DNA of 64,000 bases from Aquarana catesbeiana. Lineage: Eukaryota > Chordata > Amphibia > Anura > Ranidae. This document shows positions 1 to 9,850 of the stretch, piece by piece. Position numbers and translations under genes: made by a program. Every line of letters starts with the position of its first letter. The stretch's first letter is position 1. The stretch covers positions 24,757,780-24,821,779 of the forward strand of contig NC_133334.1 in NCBI RefSeq assembly GCF_042186555.1, read 5' to 3'. Below the pieces are notes generated by a model. That model had not been told where the DNA came from and did no database searches. It worked only from the letters and a program-made list of their open reading frames with translations.

Positions 1-1111
1 GAAAATCTTCAATCAGCTGTACACGGCGCCTGGGTTCAGGTTGAAGCCCCACCATCCAAGTGGACCTAGAGGGAGAATAAAAAAGTGCCGAGCGAAGCGA
101 GGCCGTGCCCGAAGCGCAGCGAGCCTGCGAGGAGCCCTCTTACAGGCGCCGTGTACAGCTGATTTCAAACTATTCGGCTATTTCCGCTGGCTCCTACTGC
201 GCAGGCGGGGGGGGGTCCTTATCCGCCGAGGGGAACTTTCTCGCCAGAACACCGGGCGCTACCTTCGTGAGTGTGATTGCAGGTCCTGCGGACTCAATGT
301 CCGCGGGGATACCCGCTATCATCTCACGAAGAGGAAGAACGGGGAAATGCTGATGTAAACAAGCATTTCCCCGTTCTGCATAGTGGCAGGACACTGATCA
401 CAGCACCCTGTAATCGGGAGCGGTGATCAGTGTCATGTCACACATAGCCCCTCCCCCCCACAGTTAGAATCATTCCCTAGGACACACTTAACCCCTTCAC
501 CGGCCCCTAATGGTTAACCCCTTCCCTGCCAGTCACATTTAGACAGTAATCAATCCATTTTTAATCGCACTGATCGCTGTATAAATGTGAATGGTCCCAT
601 CTGTCCGCCATAAGGTCGCAGTTATGATAAAAATGATCGTCGCCATTACTAGTAAAAAAAAAAAATATTAATAAAAATGCCATAGAACTATCCCCTATTT
701 TGTGGATGCTATAACTTTTGCACAAACCAATCAATAAACGCTTATTGTGATTTTTTTTTTTTTTTTACCAAAAATATGTAGAACAATACGTATCGGCCTA
801 AACTGAGGAAAAAAAATGTTTTTTTATATATTTTTTGGGATATTTATTATAGCAAAAAAGTAAAAAATAATGAATTTTTTTTCAAAATTGTCGCTATTGT
901 TTTGTTTATAGCGCAAAAAATAAAAACCGCAGAGGTGATCAAATACCACCAAAAGAAAGCTCTATTTGTGGGGGAAAAAAAGGACGTCAATTTTTTTTTT
1001 TGGGAGCCACGTCGCACGACCGCACAATTGTCAGTTAAAGCGACGCAGTGCCGAATCGCAAAAAACGCTCTGGTCTCTGGTCTTTTGCCAGCCAAATGGT
1101 CCGGGGCTTAA
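1..1111 (-). mobile_element. Family A TTAA MITE, cut by the window edge
   Basis: A non-coding element in reverse orientation. Its landmarks recur in every family A copy here: a block with CCCCGTTCTGC near 371, ACACTTAACCCCTTCAC near 484-500, a run around GGTCCCATCTGTCCGCC, and near the end the GACGCAGTGCCGAATCGC block at 1041-1058. It ends at a TTAA at 1108-1111, without the usual AAGTGGTTAA terminus. Open frames in it are chance frames. It holds an inner inverted repeat: CAGCTGTACACGGCGCC at 15-31 pairs with its complement near 144-160. Confidence 0.75.
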
Positions 1112-1190
1112 TATGGAGTTTCGTTTGTTTTTTTTAGTCACTTTTTGGATTATTATTATTGGAAGAAAAGCTCTGGGAATCGTAAGGGGG

Positions 1191-1748
1191 GCTCCACTGG
1201 GGACACCTGATGCGAGGGGGAGCTCCGCCGGGGACTCCTGATGCGAGGGGGGGCTCCGCCGGGGACTCCTGATGCGAGGGGGGGCTCCGCCGGGGACTCC
1301 TGATGCGAGGGGGGGCTCCGCCGGGGACTCCTGATGCGAGGGGGGGCTCCGCCGGGGACTCCTGATGCGAGGGGGGGCTTCGCCGGGGACTCCTGATGCG
1401 AGGTGGAGCTCCGCCGGGGACTCCTGATGCGAGGTGGAGCTCCGCCGGGGACTCCTGATGCGAGGTGGAGCTCCGCCGGGGACTCCTGATGCGAGGGGGG
1501 GCTCCGCCGGGGACACCTCTGGTGTGAGGGGGGGCTCCGCCGGGGACTCCTGGTGTGAGGGGGGGCTCCGCCGGGGACTCCTGGTGTGAGGGGGGGCTCC
1601 GCCGGGGACTCCTGGTGTGAGGGGGGGCTCCGCCGGGGACTCCTGGTGTGAGGGGGGGCTCCGCCGGGGACTCCTGGTGTGAGGGGGGGCTCCGCCGGGG
1701 ACTCCTGGTGTGAGGGGGGGCTCCGCCGGGGACTCCTGGTGTGAGGTG
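1191..1748. repeat. 31-bp GC-rich minisatellite, about 18 units
   Basis: Unit length is 31 bp, seen from GCTCCGCC at 1222, 1253, 1284 and onward. Each unit has a run of up to seven G, then CTCCGCCGGGGACTCCTG. Left units continue TGATGCGA and right units TGGTGTGA, so two homogenised blocks meet near 1510-1530; three central units carry GGTGGAGCTCC. Because 31 is not a multiple of three, long proline/serine/arginine-rich minus-strand frames run through it; they are artefacts. The paralogous array at 16006-16618 has about two more units. Confidence 0.95.
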
Positions 1749-2556
1749 GGGGCTCTTTAATCATCCTGACACCATAACAACCATGGTGCCGGGATGATTG
1801 AAGTGCTAACACCAGGTGTTTGGAATAACTTTATCTGATGATTGTTAAACTTTCTAGAATACACATATTTTTATTGTGTAGGATCTGGGGCTGCTGTTGC
1901 GTCATTTCCCTCTCCCCCTTTCCCCCTCTCCCCATCTCCCCCTCTCCCCCTCTCCCCCTTTCCCTCTTCATCTCAGACTCTAACCACACCCTCTTGAGTC
2001 ACGCCCACCATGTCACGTAAACCACGCCCATTTTCGCCACGGCGCACTTGTATATTTTCCTAAGCCACGCCTACAACGAATGCCACGCCCCCTAATTATG
2101 GTACGGCTCCGCCTACAGCCACAAAAGTGTTCCACATTTTTTTTTTTTTTTTTTTTTACAATGTTGGCAACTATGATAACCCCTGTCAGATTTTTTTTTT
2201 TTTTTCACCATTTGTGTCCCAATGCAGGGAGACTTCCCTTCACTTCCTGTCCCATAGCCAAAAAAGGAAGTGAGAGGAAATACCAGAAAATGAGGGGAAT
2301 CCCTTGGGACCCCCAGGTCACCAGAACTCATGCCCCATTGGAAGATTTCCCCCTCTATTACTTTTCAGGGGACAATCCAAAAATGTGGGATCTTCTTTAT
2401 TTTCCTTTTCAATGATAATGGTAAACAGGACAAACAGAGGGAGAATCTCCATAATGGGGGCAGAGACAGCAATCAAAATTGACAGGTGTTCTAATCTCTC
2501 TGCCCTCTATCTAAAAAAAAAAACCAAAAAACAAAAGTTTTGCCTTTAGTTATACT
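1749..2556. repeat. Non-coding stretch with CT tract and CACGCC cluster
   Basis: No gene is visible. A polypyrimidine tract of CCCTCTCC-type repeats spans about 1908-1967. CACGCC or GCCACG motifs cluster at about 1999-2095. T runs lie at 2138-2157 and 2191-2206. The rest has no recognisable coding or structural signal. It is duplicated at 16621-17440. Confidence 0.6.
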
Positions 2557-3536
2557 TTAACCACTTGAGGTCCGTGCTGTAGCCGAATGACGGCCCCAGC
2601 GTGGACCTGAATTTCCGGAGGCCATCATAGGACGTCCTCCCCTTTGCGCGCTCCCAGCGCTCCCCCTGCAGGGCACGCGCGGCGTGATTAACCGAGACTC
2701 GGGTGATCACCGATCCGAGTAAGGGGCCGATCGCGGCCCCTTACCACGTAATCAGCTGTCAGCCAATGACATCTGATCACGTGTGTAAACAAAAGCTCGG
2801 TAATTGTTTTTTTTTCTCCTCACGCTGACAGTGTGAGGAGAAAAAAAAGCTGATCACCGGCTTATGTTCAAGGGACATCGGTCCGAAGAGGAAGGAGGCA
2901 CATCTGCCTCCTCCTCTGTGCTTGCCAGTGCCACCTGCCAGTGCCACCTGTCAATTCCCACAAGTGCCACCTATCAATGCCCACCAGTGGTGCCAATCAG
3001 TGCCACCTAGCAGTGCTGCCTTTTAGTGTAACCTATCAGTGCCCATCACTGCCAGTTATCAGTGCCACCTATCAGTGCCACTTCTCAGTGCCCACCAATG
3101 CCACCTATCAATGCCCTTCAGTGCCACCTCTCAGTGTCACCTCTTAGTGCCCACCAGTGCTGCCCTATCGGTGCCCATCAGTGCAGCCCATCGGTGCCTA
3201 TCAGTGTAGCCTATTGGTGACCATCAGTGCAGCCTCATCAGCGTACATCAATGAAGGAGAAAAATTACCTGTTTGCAACATTTTATAACAAAATATAAAA
3301 AAAATATATATATTTTTTTAAATTCAGTCTTTTTAAATTTTTTTTAACAAAAATAAAAACCGCAGAGGTGATCGAATGCCACCAAAAGAAACCTCTATTT
3401 GTGGGAAAAAAATGATAAAAATTTAATTTGGGTACAGTGTTGTATGACCGCGCAATGGTCATTCAAAGTGCGACAGCGCTGAAAAATGAAAATTGGTCTG
3501 GAGGGGGGTTTAAGTGCCCGGTAAACAAGTGGTTAA
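2557..3536 (+). mobile_element. Family B TTAA MITE
   Basis: It starts TTAACCACTTGAGG at 2557 and ends AACAAGTGGTTAA at 3536, so TTAACCACTTG is a terminal inverted repeat that includes the TTAA target typical of piggyBac-type transposition. Inside are a hairpin (CTCCTCACGCTGACAG with its complement near 2816-2843), a palindromic run around GGGGCCGATCGCGGCCCC, and a degenerate 10-20 bp array built on CAGTGCCACC and CAGTGCCCA (about 2925-3240). No transposase is encoded. Its right TTAA is shared with the next element. Confidence 0.8.
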
Positions 3537-3812
3537 CCACTTCAGCCCTGGAAGATTTGGCTGCTGAATGACCAGGCCATTTTTTTGCGATTCGGCACTG
3601 CGTCACTTTAATTGACAATTGCGCGGTCGTGCGACGTTGCACCCAAACAAAATTGACGTCCTTTTTTCCCCACAAATAGAGCTTTCTTTTGGTGGTATTT
3701 GATCACCTCTGCGGTTTTTATTTTTTGCGCTATAAACAAAAAAATAGCGACAATTTTGAAAAAAAAAAACAATATTTTGTACTTTTTGCTGTAATAAATA
3801 TCCCCATTTTTG
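3533..3812 (+). mobile_element. Family A MITE, 3'-truncated by Tc1
   Basis: It begins TTAACCACTTCAGCCC on the TTAA that also ends family B. The standard family A order follows: TTGCGATTCGGCACTGCG, the GCGCGGTCGTGCGACG block, CCACAAATAGAGC, TTTGATCACCTCTGCGG, then AATAAATATCCCC. It stops at about 3812, where Tc1 transposase sequence starts. Confidence 0.8.
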
Positions 3813-4625
3813 GGGATGAGACCAAAATAAACTTACTTGGTTCAGATGGTGTCAAGCCTGTGTGGCGGTACCAGGTGAGGAGTACAAAGACAAGTGTTTT
3901 TTGCCTACAGTCAAGCATGGTGGTGGGAGTGTCATGGTCTGGGGCTGCATGAGTGCTGCCAGCACTGGGGAGCTACAGTTCATTGAGGGAACCATGAATG
4001 CCAAAATGTACTGTCACATACTGAAGTCGAGCATGATCCCCTCCCTTCAGAGACTTAACCGCAGGGCAGTATTCCAACATGATAACGACCCCAAACACAC
4101 CTCCATGACGACCACTGCCTTGCTAAAGAAGCTGAGGGTAAAGGTGATGGACTGGCCAAGCATGTCTCCAGACCTAAACCCTATTGAGCATCTGTGGGGC
4201 ATCCTCAAACGGAAGGTGGAGGAGTGCAAGGTCTCCAACATCCACCAGCTCTGTGATGTCGTCATGGAGGAGTGGAAGAGAACTCCAGTGGCACCCTGTG
4301 AAGCTCTGGTGAACTCCATGCCCAAGAGGGTTAAGGCAGTGCTGGAAAATAATGGTGGCCACACAAAATATTGACACTTTGGGACCAATTTGGACATTTT
4401 CACTTTTTCACAATTTTCAGGGGTGTACTCACTTTTGTTGCCAGCGGTTTAGACATTAATGGCTATGTGTTGAGTTATTTTGAGGGGACAGCAAATTTAC
4501 ACTGTTATACAAGCTGTACACTCACTACTTTACATTGTAGCAATGTGTCATTTCTTCAGTGTTGTCACATGAAAAGATAATAAAATATTTACAAAATGTG
4601 AGGGGTGTACTCGCTTATTTTTTAT
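3813..4625 (+). pseudogene. 5'-truncated Tc1/mariner transposase, copy 1
   Basis: Only the C-terminal part of a Tc1-family transposase remains. The first catalytic Asp lies in DETKINL (3815-3835), in frame with VWR at about 3861. A 1-bp deletion there moves the rest to the next frame, open from 3862 to 4374. That frame carries FQHDNDPKHT and SPDLNPIEHLW with 34 residues between Asp (codon 74) and Glu (codon 109), the DD34E signature. The N-terminal DNA-binding region and left inverted repeat are missing, so it cannot be autonomous. The tail contains GGGGTGTACTCACTTTTGTTG (in part) and a right-end relative at 4603-4615. The same frameshift is present in the copy at 18698-19510, so it predates the duplication. 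Confidence 0.9.
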
Positions 4626-4930
4626 GAATGGCATCAATTCATGTGTCATTATGTATTATTGCAATAGCTGTGATTGGCTATCACATGGTACAGGTGTGCT
4701 GTGATTAGCCCTGTCTGTACCATGTGATCACAGGGACCAATCACAGAGATCACAACAGTACACAATGATTGGCTATGACTATAAGCCATTGTGTACATTT
4801 GACATGTGATCACTACTGTGATTGGTCACAGCCATCACATGGTACCAGGGCCGGCCCGGTATAGCGATCTGTCTTCCGCTGTGTCTGGTGGACACAGCAG
4901 GTCACAGATTGTGCCACTGCACGGCCCCTG
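4626..4930. repeat. Non-coding DNA with repeated GTGATTGGCT and ACATGGTAC motifs
   Basis: No gene is seen. TGTGATTGG or its complement occurs several times (for example 4670, 4738 and 4817), and CACATGGTAC appears at 4682 and 4837 with its complement near 4720, giving local inverted repeats. This resembles the decayed inside of a MITE; I cannot name the family. Confidence 0.5.
4810..4820. other. Candidate hAT excision footprint
   Basis: The sequence is TCACTACTGTG. At the matching place in the other duplicate a hAT element is flanked by two copies of TCACTGTG. Joining both target duplications and losing the five inner bases GTGTC gives exactly this 11-mer. An unoccupied ancestral site would read TCACTGTG. 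Confidence 0.55.
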
Positions 4931-5194
4931 TTTTGTCACATATGGCGACCCATCACATTTGGCTTCCCGCTGGAGTGCGCATGCGCGACAGCGCCCCATA
5001 TGCGTTCCAACACTTTTAAAACTTTACGTTTTAAAAGTGTTAAAAGTGACAAAAACACTTTTTATTTTTTTAAACACTTTTAAAAAAGTGTTAAAAGTGA
5101 CAAAAGTTTTATAAGTGTTGGAACGCATATGGCGGCGTCGCGCATGCCCACTCCAGCGGGCAGCCAAATGTGATGGGTCGCCATATGTGACGAA
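4931..5194. repeat. Large imperfect palindrome
   Basis: The left arm from 4931 (TGTCACATATGGCGACCC and onward through the CGCTGGAGTG block to GTTCCAACACTTTTA) is matched by its reverse complement ending near 5194 (GGGTCGCCATATGTGACG). The centre is AT-rich and made of AAAAGTGTTAAAAGTGACA-type repeats that also pair with one another. The right limit of the segmental duplication lies inside the left arm. Confidence 0.85.
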
Positions 5195-5467
5195 ACACCC
5201 CTAGGGGACACACAAGGCACGCAACCGGGAGGGTGTCATATAACGTCCACCCAGAAGACAGAGGCTCCGGGGCGGCTGTAATTTTACAATAGACCAGGCA
5301 GGAGGTGGTTAAACCCTACACAGCTGGAATGCCAAAAGGCTTTTCTTAAACAAGGTTGGCCCAAGGCCATCTCAAAAAAGATCCAACTGCTCAACAGACA
5401 ACCATACCAATCAAATAATACTTGGGAAGCTCGTGAGAAACATAGAAGGATGGTGCCAGAAAAAGGC
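5195..5467. other. Unassigned non-coding stretch
   Basis: About 270 bp with no frame, repeat unit or terminal repeat I can recognise. It leads into the 20-bp minisatellite. Confidence 0.4.
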
Positions 5468-6289
5468 CATCAATGTAGTCTGAGGGCCTACCATGTAGTC
5501 TGAGGGCCTACCATGTTGTCTGAGGGCCTACCATGTTGTCTGAGGGCCTACCATGTAGTCTGAGGGCCTACCATGTAGTCTGAGGAAATACCATGTAGTC
5601 TGAGGGCCTACCATGTAGTCTGAGGGCCTACCATGTAGTCTGAGGGCCTACCATGTAGTCGGAGGGAATACCATGTAGTCGGAGGGAATACCATGTAGTC
5701 GGAGGGAATACCATGTAGTCGGAGGGAATTCCATGTAGTCTGAGTGCCTACCATGTAGTCTGAGGGCCTACCATGTAGTCGTAGGGAATACCATGTAGTC
5801 GGAGGGAATACCATGTAGTCTGAGGGCCTACCATGTAGTCTGAGGAAATACCATGTAGTCTGAGGGCCTACCATGTAGTCTGAGGGCCTACCATGTAGTC
5901 TGAGGGCCTACCATGTAGTCGGAGGGCATACCATGTAGTCGGAGGGAATACCATGTAGTCGGAGGGAATACCATGTAGTCGGAGGGAATTCCATGTAGTC
6001 TGAGGGCCTACCATGTAGTCTGAGGGCCTACCATGTAGTCGGAGGGAATACCATGTAGTCGGAGGGAATACCATGTAGTCTGAGGGCCTACCATGTAGTC
6101 TGAGGGCCTACCATGTAGTCTGAGGGCCTACCATAGGACCTACCATGTAGTCTGAGGGCCTACCATGTAGTCGGAGGGAATACCATGTAGTCGGAGGGCA
6201 TACCATGTAGTCGGAGGGAATACCATGTAGTCTGAGGGCCTACCATGTAGTCTGAGGGCCTACCATGTAGTCTGAGGGCCTACCATATA
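5468..6289. repeat. 20-bp minisatellite with higher-order period
   Basis: The unit is CCATGTAGTC plus a variable half such as TGAGGGCCTA, GGAGGGAATA, GGAGGGAATT or TGAGGAAATA; there are about 41 units. The order of variants from 5581 to 5840 (13 units) recurs from 5841 to 6100 with few changes, so the array grew partly by duplication of a 260-bp block. One unit is broken near 6131. The minus-strand frames are read-through of the array. Confidence 0.95.
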
Positions 6290-6669
6290 CTACATAACTA
6301 TTCCAAAAGGAGTTTGTGCACTAAGAATGTAATGACTATGACTAGCTTCAGAAGACCATGACATGACTAATGTTTTGAGTGAGACTGTAATTGATTTCCT
6401 TCAAACCTTCATTGCAAACCCAGATGGCATCATATTCTTGGGCCATTCAAACTCCGTGGTGTGAATTCTGATCCCGGATTCCACCAGAACTACGGCTTTA
6501 GAATCTGGCCTGTCAATCAAAAGTAAAACAGCCAATTAGGACTGCGACAAAGAAAAACAATTGTTGGAGAGCAAGTTAAATATACAAAGACACATGGCAA
6601 AATAATTGTATATATATAGTTCTGTAATGTTACATTCACACGGGTTACAGAAAAGGTGCCATGTACAAT
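6290..6669. other. Unassigned non-coding stretch
   Basis: Base composition is ordinary. I see no long frame, splice-site pair or repeat I could name. Confidence 0.4.
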
Positions 6670-6846
6670 GGGGGAGATTTACTAAAACTGGAGCACTCAG
6701 AATGTGGAGCGGCTGTGCATGGTAGCCAATCAGCTTCTAACTTCAGCTCGTTCAATGAAGCTTTGACAATAAAACCTGGAGGCGGATTGGTTTCTATGTA
6801 GAGCTGCACCAGATTTTACACTTTCCAGTTGTAGTAAATCTCCCCC
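6670..6846. mobile_element. 177-bp MITE with GGGGGAGATTTACTA ends
   Basis: GGGGGAGATTTACTAAAACT at the left is matched by GTAGTAAATCTCCCCC at the right, and the inner parts (GCAGCT, AGCCAATCAGCTTC and their complements) continue the pairing, so the element folds nearly end to end. It has no coding capacity. The superfamily is uncertain. Confidence 0.75.
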
Positions 6847-7995
6847 ATACTGTCAGCGCCTAGCAAACACCCAGTCCAAGAAGGTGTATGGAGACAAATT
6901 GGCTTAATACACATTCCTGCTTTTATCGGACATTGCATTATGCCAGATAAAATGTTGAGTTCTACGTTGGGAGCAACAGCATCTTAATTCTACAGGCGAT
7001 CAAACCAAACTCAGATCGGATGCTTTGGAGGGCATAGGAGAGATATGGGGTCTGAAAGACCCCAGATCTTACCATAAAGAGGACCTGTCAAGGCTCATGC
7101 GGTCACAAGGGATGTTGTTCATCCCTTGTGATAGCAATAAAGTTAATCCAAAAAAAATTTAAACCTCCTGTGTAACTCTGAATTGGTAACCTGTCAAGGC
7201 TTTTAAAGTGTCTCCTATGAAAATTTTTAGGTAATATAGTTTAGCGCTGTTCCACGGGCATACACAATTTTAAAGCATGGCGTGTTAGGTGTCTATATAC
7301 TCGGCGGAACTTTTTTTTTTTTTTACCAAACAACTGAGTATTAGACTGCATTTCTATGTACTAAAACTCAGTGTATTTTTTTCCTAAAAAGTTTGATAAT
7401 TGATAATCCACTATGCAAATATCTTGTGACATAAAAAACTGCAACACCCACCATTTTTAATCTCCAAGGTCTCTGATTATAAAATATATAATATTTGTGG
7501 GTTCCAAGAAAAAAAAAACGAATTGTTCCGTGTATGAGAGAGATGTCAGAATTGGCCCAGAATGGAAGGTGTTTGTTACCCCAACATTTCCTATTCCTGA
7601 TATGTGCCTGCTGTACCATGTACTTGTATGAGAAAGTCTCCTGTTCTCTTTGTTTTGCTTCCTTTATGTGAAATCCCTGGTGTGTCTGTCAGTCCCTCTG
7701 CTTTCCTAATAAAAACTGACCACACTAAGCAGGAGAGCACAGCGTGGTCAGTTCTCTAGCTATGATGGGAACTCAGCCTGCTCTCCTCCAATGATCAGAC
7801 TTGTCCTGACACCCCCCCCCCCCCACTGCACAGCTTTTCACTGAGAAGATCAGTGTGCTGCTGCTTCTCCTCCCCAAGCTCTTATGCAGCTGAGAACAGA
7901 GGGAATGTGATCACTTATAAAAAAGGCAACAAAGATATTTATAATTTTTTTATTTTTTATATCTATACACAAATGTTTTGCTTACCATTTCTATT
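6847..7995. other. Unassigned non-coding stretch
   Basis: No gene is supported. There are a T run at 7311-7324, a C run near 7810-7824, and a piece around 7160-7310 (GTAACCTGTCAAGGC, TTTTAAAGTGTCTCCTATG, TTTTAAAGCATGGCGTGTTA) that resembles 27860-27920 and looks like an old dispersed repeat. A short inverted repeat, ACTGACCAC with GTGGTCAGT, lies at 7716-7752. Confidence 0.45.
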
Positions 7996-8961
7996 TTAAT
8001 CGCTTGCTGACCAGCGCACGCTGATGTACATCAGCAGAATGGCACTGGGGGCAAAAGGGCAAACAGGTATGTCCCCTTTAAGAAGCGGTGTTGCGGGCGC
8101 GCGAGTGCCACGTCCTCCGTGACAGCGGGTCCCGTGGACTCGATGTCGGTCGGATGCCCGCAATCGTGTCACGGAGAGGTAGAACGGGGAGATACTTTTG
8201 TAAACAAAGCATTTCCCCGTTCTGCCTAGTGACATGACAGAGATCACTGCTCCCTGTCATCGAGAGCAGTGATCACTGTCCTGTGTGTTGAAGCCCATCC
8301 CCCCCTAACAGTTAGAATCACTCCCTAGGACACACTTAACCCCTTCACTGCCCCCTAGTGGTTAACCCCTTCCCTGCCAGGGTCATTTACACAGTAATCA
8401 GTGCATTTTTAAAGCACTGATCGCTGTATAAATGACAATGGTCCCAAAATAGTGTCAAAATTGTCCGCCATAATGTCGCAGTCACGGTAAAAATCGCAGA
8501 TCGCCATTGCTAATTAAAAAAAAAAAATTAATAAAAGTGCCATAAAACTGTCCCGTTTTGTAGACGCTATAAATTTTGCACAAACCAATCGCTTATTGCG
8601 ATTTTTTTTAACTAAAATTACGTAGAAGAATTCATATTGGTCTAAACTGAGGAAAAAAAAGGGTTTTTTTTATATTTTGGGGGATATTTATTATAGCAAA
8701 AAGTAAAAAAATATTGCTTTTTTTTTCCTCAAAATTATCGCTCTATTTTTATGTTTATAGCGCAAAAAATAAAAACCACAGAGGTGATCAAATACCACCA
8801 AAAGAAAGCTCTATTTGTGGGGGGAAAAAAAGGACGTCAATTTTGTTTGGGTACAACGTCGCACGACCGCGCAATTGTCAGTTAAAGAGACGCAGTGCCG
8901 AATCGTAAAAAGTGCTCTGGTCAGGAAGGGGGTAAAATCTTCCGAGGGCTGAATCGGTTAA
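7996..8961 (-). mobile_element. Family A TTAA MITE, full length
   Basis: It is bounded by TTAA at 7996-7999 (TTAATCGCTTGCTGACC) and TTAA at 8958-8961 (GCTGAATCGGTTAA). Internal landmarks in reverse order are CCCCGTTCTGCC, TTAACCCCTTCACTGCC, TCGCTGTATAAATGACAATG, the poly-A region, GAGGTGATCAAATACCACC, GACGCAGTGCCGAATCG. It encodes nothing. Confidence 0.85.
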
Positions 8962-9665
8962 AAACCCCTTTTATACTACACCAGGTCACTTCCTTGTTAG
9001 GAATGGTTCCTGGGCCCCAGGGCCCCTGTGAATGGGGCCCCGCTTTCTTAATAATGAGTAAATCTAAAAATAAATAACGGTGTATAAAAATAAAAATGGG
9101 TGTGCGATGACATTAATAATAAATAAATATAAATAAAAGATTGTGAATGGAAAAAAATAGGTTAAAAATATAAACAAATAAAAGTAATATAAAATAAAAA
9201 AATAAGAGAGTATAAATATACATAAAAAAATAAAGATAATGAATAAAAATGTATATAAAAAAATAAAAAAGGATACATTTATGAATAAATTTAAAGAATA
9301 AAGATAAAAAAAAAGGGTGTATAAAATAAATAATAATGATAAATATAATAGTTAATAAATATAAAAATAACTCTAAATAAGGGTGTATAAAAATAAAGAA
9401 AAATAATGAGGATAATAATTAATAAATATAAAAATAACTATGAATCAGGGTGTATAAAAATAATAAATGCATATGAAAAATAAAAAATGGTGTAGAAAAA
9501 GAAAAAAAAAATATAATAATGGGTAAATCTAAAAATAAATAATGGTGTATAAAAATGGGTGCTTGATGAAATGAATAATGAATAAATATAAAGGGGTATA
9601 AAAATAATAAATGAAAATCATAAATACCATAAATAAAATGAATAATTAAAAAAATGTAGGAAAAA
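8962..9665. repeat. AT-rich low-complexity tract
   Basis: From about 9060 to 9660 the plus strand is dominated by AAATAAATA, ATAAAAATAA and GGTGTATAAAAATAA words with almost no C. The GGTGTATAAAA word recurs irregularly, so this is a decayed tandem array rather than simple sequence alone. The minus-strand Phe/Ile/Tyr-rich frame at 9419-9694 is a composition artefact. Confidence 0.8.
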
Positions 9666-9850
9666 AAAGTGTGCTTTGCACACCCGATCCACAAGCCCCA
9701 GGGTAGACTAGAACTCGTGGACCTGACGATATACCTCCCAGTTGGCTTGGATTAAGGACACACGCCACTGCGTCCGGCGAGGTTAAAGCAGTGCTCTCTT
9801 TATCTTGAAGCTGGATTCTCAGTGACGTCATCGGCTCAGCACTGCCATCT

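Larger units (their letters stand above)
1..4976. repeat. Left copy of a direct segmental duplication
   Basis: This stretch matches 14811-20508 almost base for base in the same orientation, at an offset of about 14810. Differences I saw are a few substitutions (for example the A/G at 584 versus 15394), homopolymer length changes, a small indel near 1973, minisatellite copy number, and a 639-bp hAT element present only in the right copy. The similarity ends at the GGAGTGCG shared by 4972-4979 and 20502-20509: here the sequence continues into a palindrome, in the right copy into a 26-bp minisatellite. The left edge lies outside the window. Confidence 0.95.

Noticed and set aside
5468..6289. CRISPR-like array of 20-bp repeats
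   Set aside because: Repeats are head to tail without unique spacers, and the context is vertebrate; it is a minisatellite.
9419..9694. 91-codon minus-strand frame rich in Phe, Ile and Tyr
   Set aside because: It lies in an AT-rich low-complexity tract whose complement lacks stops by composition; nothing else supports it.
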